Below are positions 35,670 through 47,480 of a stretch of DNA of 64,000 nucleotides, in pieces (the stretch's first letter is position 1; the number at the start of each line of letters is the position of its first letter). The notes under the pieces are model-generated. The model did no database searches, was not told the DNA's origin, and saw only the letters and a program-made list of their open reading frames with translations. This DNA is from Metallyticus violacea (Eukaryota > Arthropoda > Insecta > Mantodea > Metallyticidae): assembly GCA_030762175.1 (NCBI GenBank), contig CM060842.1, forward strand, positions 50,870,501 through 50,934,500. The letters run 5' to 3'. A program made the position numbers and the translations under genes.

Positions 35670-35945
35670 TTTTGTAGTCGTGTTTAACGCCCTTTTTTAC
35701 TACTGAGGCAACACAGGCGGTGGACACGGATGATATATAAGGTGAAATGATGTATTGGGAAGGGATTTTTTTAAAAGGAGGAAAGCGTTTTAGGCCCAAG
35801 TTTGGGGTGCCTTTCTGACATTTGCCATTTATGAGGACTGAGAAAAACTTGGACAAATCCCAGTTATGGAGGAGGTTTTGGTGGGAATCGAACCCAGACC
35901 CCCCGCTGACGAGTCCGCGCCTTAGCGACCCGGTTTGTGCAACAT
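35670..35945 (-). mobile_element. SINE-A copy 2
   Basis: Minus-strand copy of SINE-A. The plus strand shows TTTTACTACTGAGGCAACAC, GGCCCAAGTTTGGGGTGCC and the B-box complement GGGAATCGAACCCAGACC. Many substitutions suggest an older insertion than the copy at 48248. The open frame across this region (35575-35955) is SINE sequence, not a gene. Confidence 0.85.
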
Positions 35946-35949
35946 GAAA

Positions 35950-37150
35950 ACCCAACGTGCATACATGTCAGTTTAAAATGTGGTATTTTGCTGTTTTAGT
36001 TGTAATTTGGAAGGATATAACTATTTTATTTAAAAAGCAAATGCCATTTTCTATGACTTATTACTTTTAAAACTCACTCATAAACTCCTTCAATCATATT
36101 TCAGTTACGTGGGACCGTATTAGGTTGTAACTCACAGTAGCTATTTATAACTGTCTCCCTCTATTTTTACTTAAGTCAACTACATTGGAGAGGCACGATA
36201 TCTCGTGCTCTTTCAAAGGAAAACGCGCCGTCACAAACATCGACAGCCGCAATGGCAAAAGTGTTTATTAGACTTCTAATTAATACATAATGCATCATAT
36301 GCTCCAAACCTAAGCCCTGGCGTCTTTTTTTCTGTTCAATGCAAGACTTTGACTCGGTGGGGAGAAACATATGTCGAATGAAGATGTCATCTACTACTAC
36401 TATGGCTGTATTGCAGACTTCGACAAAACATTTTTCCAATGGGATGAAATAACGAAAATTCGGTGACATAGTGCATAGATTTAAACAGAAATTTTCGATA
36501 AATAAAATTTATATTAAAATAAATGTATTTAGCTTACTGAGATCTTTGCAATTCAAAGCGTGTTTGCAAGGTGAATGTGCCACTTTTGCCCTGTCTTCAC
36601 TGTAACACATGTAGCTTCCAGGCCACACATTTACACGTTGCCTGCTTGCTATTTCGTGTCATTCATTATAAACATACAGGTCGTCATCATGCATGTCAGC
36701 GTGATTTTGTGGTTTCTGCACGCACAATACGTGACTAACCTTTTCGTCAGCAAATTTATTTCATTAACTACCCATTAGAGTAGTTGCTTAACAACCACGA
36801 TGAACCCTTTTAGACTGAGTAAATTGCTGTGCCTCGCTCATCTCTTACGTGTGTTTAGCATTACAATCAGAATTCGACAGTAGGTTTCACAATTTTGGTA
36901 TGTTTTTCACTCCTTTGAGCAGAAAGGATCTTAGAGACAATGATAGGTCTGATTGACTAATTTATAACACAGCAGGGAATCTTTTTCTCATGTGAAGACC
37001 AAATTTCTTTTATTTAGAGAAAAACTTCCAGCTTTTATTGGCAATAATTTTGTTTTCGTATTAGAGAAACTGTTGAGTGAAACACAGTGGCGCATTAAAT
37101 TAATATACTCAGCTGTTGAAATTCGATCTAATATTGACTTAAGCGTTATA
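35950..37150. other. Unassigned DNA
   Basis: A 97-codon minus-strand frame (36176-36469) has no recognisable domain. Nothing else was identified. Confidence 0.4.
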
Positions 37151-37154
37151 TTAT

Positions 37155-37680
37155 ACCAGTGGTTGTCAAATGTGGTCCGCGAGGCCCTCAGGGGTTCATG
37201 AAACATTAACGTATTGCTAACAGCTTTATACTTCAACTAACAATGTATTATGATAAAAAGAAAGATCACAAATTCACGAGTATTTATTGAGACAAAGGTC
37301 AAACTGAAGGCAAGTATTTGATCCGGAGGGAGCTTTTTGGTAAGCCAGAAACATGGACCAGGCGGAACACTCATATATATGACGTCATATTTTCCCAAGA
37401 AACAGCGCACACCTTTCAATAGCAAGATCCAAAATTTCCCGGACTATCAAAGAAAGCATTGATACCTTTCGTAACAAATTTGTGTGGAAAACCATTCTCT
37501 ACTCTCATTAACCTGAAAAAGAAAAACTATAGAAACCATTTTGAAAACGTAGACTCAAAATGCAGATACAAATTTCTCCTATTATGGATTGCAAGTGAAA
37601 TGCAAATCATTCCTTTCATTCAGGATTTAAAATTAATGAGTTCCATCATATTGCTTATTAATATTTTATGAGCTTATATA
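37155..37680 (+). mobile_element. hAT-like element remnant, copy 2
   Basis: The left end is CCAGTGGTTGTCAAATGTGG, similar to the CAGTGGTTCTCAA ends of hAT transposons, followed by GAGGCCCTCAGGGGTTCATG. The frame near 37425-37560 reads FPGLSKKALIPFVTNLCGKP and then FSTLINLKKKNYRNHF. This matches the C-terminal dimerisation domain of hAT/ZBED-type transposases (FP..A...L.PF.TTYLCE.GFS.L...K.KYRN). Most of the transposase is missing, so this is an internally deleted copy. It shares its end regions with 29940-30660. Confidence 0.65.
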
Positions 37681-37999
37681 TTTTTAATTTTTACAATTTT
37701 ATTTATGGAACATTTTAAACCTATTTTTGTAATTACACTAAAGTTTTAGAATGAATTTAGTAGTGGTTGATATATTTATACATAATTAAATATGGTTTTT
37801 AATCTAAAATATTGAATATCTGTTCATAGAAAATATATAGAGATTGGAAAAGAAAAGTTAGTAATTATTATAACTAAAATATAGTTTATAATATTGCAAT
37901 TTATATACAATTTATTATACTTACGTTAGTACATTTTGGAGCATTTTATTAAAAATATATTAAATGTACAATCACGAATTCTTATCTAGTTGTAAACTG

Positions 38000-38190
38000 C
38001 CATTTGTAGTTGACAGCGTACAAAATAGCCCATAAGATTAAGATCTGAACTACAGGGTAGTATAAATTTGGTGTCATGAAATAAAAATTGTATACTTGAC
38101 TATTATCGCTTAGTGAACTTCTTCACAGTTTGATGAGCAGATAAGTTGTCACATACTTAATGAAAATTGTAATGTCGTTTTTAAACAATT
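38000..38190 (-). pseudogene. Tc1/IS630-type transposase fragment
   Basis: The minus strand gives CDNLSAHQTVKKFTKR, then FILPCSSDLNLM, matching DNLSAH..VK and FLPPYSPDLNPIE, the blocks around the second and third catalytic residues of DDE transposases. The third acidic residue is lost (NLM for NPIE). It is a short relic with stops. Confidence 0.55.
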
Positions 38191-38199
38191 CATATTCGT

Positions 38200-39268
38200 T
38201 ATACCAGATCTCAGTACGTAAACAAATAACGAAATCCTGCAATTTTACACAACCTTACCAAAAATTAAAAAATAATGGGTAATATACCGTGAAAACCAAA
38301 ATTTACAGCACTTTTCCAATCTATAAGAACGGAAAATCTGCTTTTGAAATAAATACCCAACATTAGCAAGTGGAATATGAACTTTTATATTCTGTATCCG
38401 CTTTATTTTGGCCCATTGTGTATATAAAAGATTGCATTTATTTCATACACTGTCTTTAGGTATTGCGTCTATCAGTATAGATATTTTTGTATAATATTTT
38501 GAATGCACATTAAAATTGTGTTATAAGCCTTAAGGATACGCAGAGGTGAAACTTGGATAAAATCTTTCAGTACATAATTTAATGTCTTTTTTAAAGCTTA
38601 ATATACTGAAAACTTTCTGCTTTCATAATATATACGAAAGGATTTTAAACGCCCGTCGAGAGGCAATAATATTGCAAATAAATTACTTACATTTTAAAAT
38701 GCCTATTTTTGAATATCATTTTTTATGTTTTTTGTACTCAAAATGTCCCCCACTATACAATTTTGTCCACCCCCCCCCCAAGATTTTTAACGTGAAATAG
38801 GAAATGATGGAAGAAAAATTTGTAATTTTCAGAATATTACTCAAGATACACGATTTTATCAACTATAAAAATATTAAAAATGTAGCATTAAAGTTAGGGA
38901 ATTTTTGAGACTATCAGGACAGAACAAAAATCTAAATAACAGTTTGTTTTCTCAATATCATATTAACATGTTAATATTTATATTTGGTAAAATTATATAT
39001 TCTTCGCCGTGTGAAACTTTACAACATTAGCATATTATGCAGATAAATAAAGATACTTTTAAATATTAGTAATATCAACATGGAGATTTAATAATGTGTG
39101 TGAAACTTGTAGAAAAGCCTATGATAAAAATTTGAAGAAATAGTTTAAAAGTTGCCAGATTTAGAAATTTCACTTGCGGGTACACTTATGAAAGAAAGAA
39201 TAGAATTAACAATGAATATGGCAAATCTTAATGATGCTTCTTGGGAAGAATATATAGATGTTATATAT
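38200..39268. other. Unassigned AT-rich DNA
   Basis: No gene seen. There is a C-run at about 38769-38779. Composition is strongly AT-rich. Confidence 0.45.
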
Positions 39269-39271
39269 TTG

Positions 39272-39556
39272 GTTTATTTATGGACACTCTTTAACATCAC
39301 AGGTCATAGCGTCCCATTCAATCGAGGGCATGAAACGGCCGAGAAATTTTGCTCCGAGGCTTCTTCTTTCAGGCTTGAGGTTCTTTTTCATGCCGTAAAT
39401 CTACGACACGGGACCCACGGCTTTACATCCCTTCCGAAGGAAGATATACTTCGGAGATTTACGCCCGAAAAAATCCATCGACCCTGGTCAGATATGAACC
39501 CGCAATCTTGCGTCTACGAGCCAAGTATGATTACCATTACACCACTAGGACCGATG
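39272..39556 (-). mobile_element. SINE-B copy 2
   Basis: Full-length minus-strand SINE-B. The plus strand shows the tail GGACACTCTTTAACATCACA, body TTTTGCTCCGAGGCTTC, CGACACGGGACCCACGGCTT, CTTCCGAAGGAAG, TTTACGCCCGAAAAAATCC and head complement TGAACCCGCAATCTTGCG. The 137-codon open frame here (39152-39565) is SINE sequence. Confidence 0.88.
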
Positions 39557-39639
39557 AGTATATAGAGAAAGATAACAAAGGATAAGAAGCAAGTGAAAGA
39601 AAAGCTTCGATTTGCAAATAATCGAACACTTTCTAAGAT

Positions 39640-39920
39640 GCTAAAGCTGTCATCCTTGTCTTTAGCGACCACAAGGGGCAGCGCCTAGCGACTTGAGTAT
39701 AATCGATTCCCATTGACCGTTAACTGGAGACCTTCTCTGGCGCTGTCTACACGTGATGAATGCGCCGCTGGGGTAAACAAGCGTGAGGGATGTCCTGGAC
39801 GCCAGCCAACCAGAAGGGAAGACGCGACATGCGTCGTGGGACCTTCCACATTGACACGTCAGCAGTCAGGGTCTGTTAATGAGGCAGCGGGAGACTACAG
39901 GTGTGGGTCATCAGGTTAAA
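39640..39920. promoter_or_regulatory. GC-rich island (candidate regulatory element)
   Basis: A stretch of high G+C with several CG dinucleotides. It includes CCACAAGGGGCAGCGC, which resembles an insulator-type (CTCF-like) site but lacks one G. It includes a short open frame (39713-39919) of no known family. A role is inferred from composition only. Confidence 0.25.
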
Positions 39921-41495
39921 ATCCTATGTGCACTTTATGAACAATTCCTTCTAGTTTTGATCCGCTTTTGTTAGAGAACAAAGAACACTAATCGCTAATT
40001 ATAATTAAGAGTGAACTTCAAACAGTAGTTCTGCAACTTCCTAGTGATTAAAGGTGGTCTAAAGGTTTTTAACACCAACCATTACCTTTCTTCTTCTCCC
40101 TGATGCATCTGTCATCTATACGCTTTCTCCTTTCAGCTATAATCCTGACAACGGAAATCAATTTCTTTTCGAAACCAAATTTAACATTTTATACCCATAA
40201 GTTATTAACAGATGTGATAACAAGGAAAAGGCGACTGCCAATTAAAACCAAAAGGTTAAAACATTTATGTTTTATAAATACATTTCAACAAATATCTTAC
40301 AATCCGTGTTATATCTAAAGGCTTATCATGGGATGTGTACAATGTTTGATACATTTTCATTTTAAATTTTGGAAATCATTAAAGACACGTCGGAGGAAGC
40401 TCACAATCTGATGATGTTGGTGTAATGTTAGGGGAAAAGAATGTAGCATAGTTCGTCGAACAGCATTCAATCAGGAAGTGATGAGCCGTTTGTGTAGGAT
40501 GTTCTGGGAAGTTGCAGTTTGGGGATGCTTTTTCTTCATTTAGTAGAGACAGGAACTTAAGGATATAGTTTGACCAGAGAAATTTTGCTCCGAGGCTTCT
40601 TCTTTCTTTATTTACTAATCGATGAATCGAAAACTCCGATTAGGAACTCCGACAGGAAATTCCTCTTGAAAAATCTCCTTACGGCATGCGCTGATTCTGT
40701 ACGCACGTATGAATCATACACGAATCCTCTTTGGAGAATAGAATACTTGTATTGCCCCATTTCACCTGATGCGCTTTCATCCAATACACTGCATTGCGTC
40801 GTTTAACAAACACGCGCTACTTGCGCAAGTTTCAACTCACACTGAATTTTCGCGCAGCAGAGGAGAAATATACTCCCCGCCTCCACCGGCATAATGCTGT
40901 CAACCGGTTTCGCGGTTGCGTCTAGCATTGCTCACCCAGTATATATATTTAAGATAGCCATCCCCACGTCTGATTATTTGATTTATCTGTTACATGGGTT
41001 GAAAATATTTTAAACACGCAATGAGTGAAGAAATGTATTAACAAGATGTATTTCTCAACGCAAGTATAAAATTATAAAGGAGAAATCGTTTAATATTGGC
41101 GGTAGCTTAAGAGTCTATGAACAAATGGCAAAATGAAGAAATTTGAAATTAGAACTCGGGAAATATACGTTCATTATGAAAATGAACGTTCATGTAGTTC
41201 TAAATCTCCTTGTAAACTCTAAACTTGCTTCTCTGTTACCCTTACATTTCGCGAATGCAGTATATCAATAGCCGTACTTGGTGAGAAGATATTTAAATAG
41301 ACAAATTCATTTATCTCACCAACCATCTACAAAACCTTATACAGGTTCTCATACTGCTATGCAATCGAACATTGATTTTTGCCGACCGGAAGTTACTATG
41401 TAACTGCCTCGCTACCTTCCAAGTGAAATCATGTGGCAAGGTTTGAATTCATAGCGCGCATTTTTGTTTCTTTCGTTATTTATTAGTAGTAAATA
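39920..41495. other. Unassigned DNA with a 30-bp SINE-B scrap
   Basis: At 40577-40606, AGAAATTTTGCTCCGAGGCT and the next bases match the middle of SINE-B, with no other part of the SINE attached. A CG-containing stretch lies at about 40880-40940. Nothing else was recognised. Confidence 0.45.
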
Positions 41496-41499
41496 GCAA

Positions 41500-41891
41500 T
41501 TATATTGTTCTCACCATTACATTAGAATGCCTAAAGCGTTTGTCCTCTGCTGTGAGATATCTCTGAATCATTTTGAAAAGATTTTGAGATACTTTCCGCA
41601 ATTCATCCTCCCGAATATTGTAAACTGCGACCCGGATACTTTGTTTCATCGCCTCGAGGAATTTTATTTTTGGTACGAAGTGATTTTGTATGGGTGACAT
41701 TATAGCACCTGAATGCCTTTATACTCACAGCCGACAGATACAGCAACTTGTTGGGCTAATCGTGTTAAAGACTTTTGAGCAGACGTTTCTGATCGGCAGC
41801 CTATTTCTTCAAGCTTCTCCTCTGTTAAAACCCGGTGTTTTGAAATTGACTTCTTGCCAATTAAAACACATTGGGTTCGAACTTTATTCAC
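41500..41891 (-). pseudogene. DDE transposase with its catalytic core deleted
   Basis: The upstream half (41891-41700) reads RVLTEEKLEEIGCRSET and QKSLTRLAQQVAVSVG, the helix-turn-helix region of Tc1/mariner-type transposases (EEKLDEIGARLE..P.KSLRRLAQE.GVS). The downstream half (41700-41500) reads KFLEAMKQSI, LRKVSQNLFKMIQRYLTAE and FRHS, the extreme C-terminal region. Nothing of the DDE core lies between them. The copy is therefore internally deleted, as in many non-autonomous derivatives. The two halves are in different frames. Confidence 0.65.
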
Positions 41892-41939
41892 TAATCTTTA
41901 AGTTACACTTTCCATGATAATTTGCCCCTGGGAATTTAG

Positions 41940-43375
41940 TATGGAATTTTCTACTACAGTATTTGTACCGTTACTTTTGCACAAAACAGTCATACATATT
42001 TTTTGTTCTAGCGTGTATTTCACTCTTTGTATACTCCACATAGATACGTTTAACATCCATCCTTCCTACAGATATTGAACGTGGTGTGATAAACACGACC
42101 GAGTAAGCTCAATTGCCTGAATCATCGGAACTTTATTTGCAGTCTAAAAGGGAATCACGCAATCATTGAAGGTTAGGCGGTTACCACTGTTATACACGAA
42201 CTCCGATTGCGTTGCGGAACGACAGCACTGTATATTGACATATTATATTACCAGTCTTTATTTCACTCTTTCAAGAAAACTCTGTAATGACTGATTAAGT
42301 GGTTTTGTTTAAGGTTCGCAGAGCGCACAGTTATGTGACCTACTTTGGAACTGAAAATCTGCGTATTAAAAATATAACGAGAGGATTAAATGCCTTCTTT
42401 ATTTTCTTTCTACTCTCATGCGGCTGCATGGCTTTGTATGTTTACATCTCTTTTACACAGATGTCTTTCGTGGTGAAAGAGGAGGCACTTTTGATCTAGC
42501 TTCCTCCTTTTTAATATCTTGAGAGATATTATCTAGGATACTAATGGTTTCGATGTAACGTGCGGTTAGTTACACCCCTGTATAGGCAAATATTCGAGCC
42601 CTCTTTGCGTGCCTTCTCGTATACACGGTAACCAGGAGTAGCTCTGGAATTTAGGGTACCAATATACGCCGTCCAGACAATAATCTTTCATTACTAGGTC
42701 CCGAGCCTGCCCAGAGCAATATATGGCATTCTTCCTGCTTTTGTACACGCCGCTAGGTGAATTAGAGACGTAAGGCCCAAAGGTCCATCTTCTCATAACG
42801 GAATATGCCAGCGCAAAGAGTAATGTAAAATGTTCAGAAACTGTTGCTAGCCTTTCTCTTCTCCTTCTTGTTTCCTTCCCTTCCATAAATGTTCTTTCTA
42901 CATTTACTGCTACCTGCCTTTACAATCCTTCTTCATGTTCCTTATACCTCTTTCTTACTCTCTTATATTTATATTATTCATTTCAATCACTCATCTTGCA
43001 GTTCCACATACATTCTTGATCCTCTTTATTTCCATTTTTATTAGTTTTATTATACACTTTTGCTCAACTATCCTCGCTATTCATCTCACATATTGCTGTT
43101 TTTCTTATCCAGTGTACTAAATTTCCAATCAGTTTCTTCCTTGCAGACAATATTGTAATTTAATCCCCTTTTATTTTAATGTGCAAGAACTTTATCTTTT
43201 TTTTACATGCTGCCTATTTATTAGTCGTAGTATCTATAATTGACATGATGTCATAATGCTAAAAAGACATGATTTACTACGTTCATCTCTTGAAATGGGT
43301 TTTGTTCACTTTCAGCAATTAGATTTATTGAATATAAGATAGGTTATGAGTGATCGTCATAAATTATTACATTGT
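41940..43375. other. Unassigned DNA
   Basis: A 106-codon minus-strand frame at 42566-42886 starts MEGKETRRRRERLATV and has no recognisable family; I consider it unproven. The pyrimidine-rich stretch 42895-43120 gives a hydrophobic plus-strand frame that is probably only a composition effect. Confidence 0.4.
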
Positions 43376-43378
43376 GGA

Positions 43379-43380
<2 letters not shown>

Positions 43381-43422
<42 letters not shown>
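43381..43422. repeat. (AT)n microsatellite
   Basis: About 20 uninterrupted AT units. Confidence 0.95.
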
Positions 43423-43424
<2 letters not shown>

Positions 43425-43620
43425 CACGTTTGAATCTCGTCAGACTATATTGCCCTTGAGATGAGGACGAATGAACCCTACCGCACCACAAGTCCCACCC
43501 GCCAACCGTCGCAGCAATGCATCTCCAATAAACCCATATCAGCCTCGAAAATCAGACGGAAGGCTAAGTCTGTCTAACGCAAGCACAATAGTGACTTTTC
43601 ACGTCACTGTTAGAGAGAGA

Positions 43621-43899
43621 TTTTTTTTAATGGTGTTTAACGTCCATTTTACTACTGAGGCACCACAGGTGGTGATTACTAATGATACATGATATGAAAT
43701 GATAAATTGGGAAAGGAGTATTTTTTTAAGGAAGGAAACGTTTCAGGCCTAAGTTTAGGTACCTCTCCGGCATTCGCCATTTATGAAGACTAAGGAAAAC
43801 CTGGAAAAAACCTCAGTCAGGGAGGACGGTCCTGGTGGGATCGAACCCCAGATCTCCCAATAAGTCCGCGCCTTAACGACCTCGGCCACGTGTGGTGGT
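43621..43899 (-). mobile_element. SINE-A copy 3
   Basis: Minus-strand copy with TTTTACTACTGAGGCACCAC, CCTAAGTTTAGGTACC, GTCAGGGAGGACGGTCC, GGATCGAACCCCAG and CCTTAACGACCTCGGCCAC on the plus strand. It has a short T-run at the low-coordinate end (its A-tail). No convincing target duplication was seen. Confidence 0.88.
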
Positions 43900-44558
43900 A
43901 TGACGAGAGACAAAGGGAGTCTTTCGCGAAATTTTCTTTATTGTGAAGAGTAGCCTCATATGCGCTCAGTTGATTTGCATTGCCCTCTTCTGGAATTTTG
44001 AAGAACCTGAAGCCCAACAGAAAAACAGAAAGATATTAGTTTAAAATATAATATTTTGTCAATTTAAGTTGTAATTTATTTTAATAGTAAATGCTTTTAA
44101 ATGTTATTGTATTTAAAATCCGCGGATCGCATGAAATTCTTCATTTATAACTGTTTTCCCTTTATTTCTAGTACTTTCGACAGAAAAGTACGGCATCTTA
44201 CAGGGCTTATATAGATAGGGATGGTAAAGAACCAGAAAAACGTCAAAAGAGATATATTTATATAGAAAAAGACCGGAGATTTGAGCTTATGTAAGTACAA
44301 ACATATTTAAAGATGAGTCATGGAACATTGACATTTTAAATATTTAATGTAATTTAATTTAATAATCACTTACACTTTTGATAGTCCCATACCATAATTT
44401 TGAACATGAAAACATTTTATGATACATTTTCGTGGTATATTTAAATAAATTAGGTTTTACATTAATTTTGACAGCTCTTGTCTCAGTCAACCACATGCTT
44501 CGCCACTGACTATAACTCAGTTTAAGATATGAACACATAAGAGCCGCAAATATCACTT
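43900..44558. other. Unassigned AT-rich DNA between two SINEs
   Basis: No gene seen. A 66-codon minus-strand frame at 43817-44017 is partly SINE sequence. Confidence 0.45.
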
Positions 44559-44571
44559 CCCGAGTTCAGAG

Positions 44572-44857
44572 ATTTGTTCATTTGTTTTATTTACGGACAC
44601 TCTTTAACAGCTCACATCATCAGCGTCCCATTCAATTCAGCGTGTGAAACGGTCGGTAAATTTTGCTCAGAGGCCTCTTCTTTCAGGCTTGAGGTTCTTT
44701 TTCGTGCCGTAAATGTACGACACGGGACCCCCGGATTTACTTCCATTCCGAAGGAAGCCATGCTTAGGATTTTTACGCCCGAAAAAATCCATCGACCCTG
44801 GTCAGGATTGAACGCGCGATTTTGGGTCTATGGTTACCACTAGATCACCATGACCGA
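44572..44857 (-). mobile_element. SINE-B copy 3 with 13-bp target duplication
   Basis: Full-length minus-strand SINE-B. The plus strand shows GGACACTCTTTAACAG near the tail, CAGAGGCCTCTTCTTTCAGG, CGACACGGGACCCCCGG and, at the head, CACTAGATCACCATGACCG. It is flanked by an exact 13-bp duplication, CCCGAGTTCAGAG, at 44559-44571 and 44858-44870. This shows LINE-type target-primed insertion. Confidence 0.93.
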
Positions 44858-45394
44858 CCCGAGTTCAGAGGCCAAAAGTCCCCAAGATCGAAAGGGGAAA
44901 TTAGAGATAAAACCTCCGAAATAGCAGATGATCCCACAAGAGCTGACACATATCGTTGCCAAATTTGTGGTTGCCATTTATTGGAAATGAATATGAAGAA
45001 AAGTTGAAAAAATGTAGAGTATTAGAATGAAATCGGGGTAAAGGAAGAACCCAGAGTGAAAATTGCAAAATTCTGACTTTATCTGCCACAATATCAGTTC
45101 TCAGTACCCAGATTCTAACCAATCCCACAGTCTTAACAATTCATTTTAAATAGAACTATGCACGACCCACCGGTGAGTCATATGACGTGAGCAAATATCT
45201 GGACATGGATGATTTCACAGATAGCCTCGAAGTTATTCTGATTATGATTGACAACGCTTTCATCCACTGTCCTCTCTTCTTAAATCCTTTTCGCGTTTGT
45301 AACGCACGCGATTTATTTACTCCATTTTGAACGCTGATTGTTATTGGTGATGATTTAACTACAGCGCGGAAAGGCAATAAAAGTGTTGCATTGA

Positions 45395-46010
45395 TATGGC
45401 CGATATCAAATTCAGGCTGACGGTATACAAATCTATTTAACTCTTAACCTGATTACCTCAGCGATGCTATAATGAAAGTTAACAATGCTTTCTACAATAT
45501 TTCTCAATGGCCAGTAAAGAATGACCATAACTTTAATGATAATAGGTCTCAAGTTACCCTATAAGAACATCCATGATCAGGGGTAGCAATCAAAACTTGC
45601 CACCGATTCTTGTAAATGATATTGTCTTTCCATAAAGCCTGGATGTGAAACACCTTGGATTTTACATGGACAGTCACCTAGAGCGAAATGAGCAGTTATA
45701 TAATAACTGAAACACTGTCCTATTTTTCACAACCATTGGCATGCCACACTTCGACTATTATGATGTTAACCAACTTTAACAAAAACTGAGAAACAGATTA
45801 CAAAACGTACATAGAAAGCTCTATCCTGCTCGCCGAGCTTTACATTCTCTTAAATTTTGTTTTTATAAATTGCGGAATACTCGTATGATTATCCCAATGT
45901 ACTTAGTTTCGCGTTTTAGGAATTTATTTGCATACATCAATCAGGCACCAGGTCTCACCATCATGATCTGCCCTTTATACCCCACCATAATACATTTTCG
46001 TATTCTTTAG
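45395..46010 (+). pseudogene. LINE reverse transcriptase fragment (jockey/I-like)
   Basis: The plus strand reads ADGIQIYLTLN (the catalytic YADDIQIYL box with one Asp changed to Gly), then across frameshifts DAIMKVNNAFYNISQWP, SQVTL, and TLDFTWT (normally NLG.YMDS). LACHTSTIMM (LPHFDYCD position) and ARRALHSLKFCFYKLRNTR (the typical LHSL..L block) follow. This order is standard for the C-terminal half of jockey/I-type LINE polymerases. It differs from the family at 5.6-11 kb. It is dead. Confidence 0.72.
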
Positions 46011-47255
46011 CATGATAATTATAGAATTTTAAAATTTAACTTACATTGTTGATCTATAGCATTTGCGAACGTCGGAATTCATAGTAATTACATGCTTACA
46101 AACAATTTAATGATAACAGGGGCGGAGTATCTAGGGAAAAAATTAAGTGAATTTAGGAGTACGTGTAACTTCTTATTGTTATTTCTTTTTTATCTTAATT
46201 ATTTTTAAATTTCATTGTAAAATTATTTTTTATTTTATATTTCAGCATTGAAATATCTAATAACTAGTCTTAATATATTGCATTAAATTAAATAGATCCA
46301 GTGTATATTAAAGGTATGTGTGGTCCGTTGGATCTGTGTGCTAGATGAAGTTTTATTGTAACAGCACTTTTAAATACTATCTCGTTACTAATAGCTGGAA
46401 CATACTCCTGAGAGAAGTTATTGCTGGAAAATGTCATTGTTTAAAACTAAATTCAATTAAATCTTGATGCTTAATAGGTCGATTTTCACTTAAAACGTCC
46501 ATCTGTTTATTAGTTTTTCTTTTATCTCTTCTTGATTCCAGTATTGTAGATTTTTATTTATTTTATTTGTTCGGTTTATGTATTATTTAATTAAACTTAT
46601 AACTATAACTTATGTTTATTTAGGTAGGCATAAACTGAAGTTTTATATACATTTAAATTATAGAATAGAGGCTTAGGTAATATAAATATAATCACTAATT
46701 CTAACTTGTAACTGAATATTGATTTTCACTGGTTTTCATACTTCATTTTAGAGTGGGATAAATAAGTAATTTTGTGTTGTATGTATTAATTGTTTGAAGC
46801 TAATTTAGATGTGCGACAAACTCAGTAGCGTAGAAAGAATTTTCTCAATTTGTATTTGAAATAAATAGGGATTAAAAAGCATGATTAGATATTTAAACAA
46901 AAATGCTACTTGTTTTAGTAAATTTATGACATGGGCAGTTGAATATTGAAAGCGCAGAAACACGAATTAACTTAAGGTTTTAGACAACATAGTAGCGCAA
47001 TATAGATATTTTAAATGCTATAATATATAATTATTACACAAAAGAAATTATAATTTACATTATTTAACACATTTAACAGTTTTAATCAAGCACAGGGTTA
47101 CATACCACATTTTAAAAATTAATCCTACAGTGCTTACATGTGGAACCCATCATCAACTTAATTTTTTAAATACTTCTAAAATAAAAAATTCAGGCAATCA
47201 TGATTTATGCATCTATTCTTCTCTTTATATGTTTTATTTATTGTTGGTTTGACTG
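46010..47255. other. Unassigned AT-rich DNA
   Basis: No gene or known repeat recognised. Confidence 0.45.
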
Positions 47256-47259
47256 CATT

Positions 47260-47480
47260 GGTTTTCTCACGACGTCTGTAGATTGTGGACTGAATACGAT
47301 AGGTATGTGTAAGTCTGTAGGGATGATTGGAATCAAGTTAATTCATGATGGCGCTAATGAGCTCGTAGTTTTGGCGCCTTAAAGTTATCTATATTTTGAT
47401 CTGACCAGGTTTGAACCCAGAACCTCCTGATTAGTAGTCGCAAACTCTACTACTATATCGCGGAGACGGTTTATTCTCTT
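47260..47480 (-). mobile_element. SINE-C candidate (third tRNA-headed element)
   Basis: On the minus strand a tRNA-like head contains ATAGTAGTAGAGTTTGCGAC (A-box region) and GGTTCTGGGTTCAAACCTGG (B-box), followed by body DNA unlike SINE-A or SINE-B. There is only one copy in the window, so it could instead be an isolated tRNA pseudogene. The body limit is a guess. Confidence 0.45.

Noticed and set aside
35575..35955. 126-codon minus-strand reading frame
   Set aside because: It translates SINE-A; a similar frame at 57957-58214 has the same origin.
39152..39565. 137-codon plus-strand reading frame
   Set aside because: Most of it is antisense SINE-B sequence, as are similar frames at 44574-44843 and 61987-62252.
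42566..42886. 106-codon minus-strand frame starting MEGKETRRRRERL
   Set aside because: No recognisable domain, no splice signals or neighbours to support it; kept only as a note.
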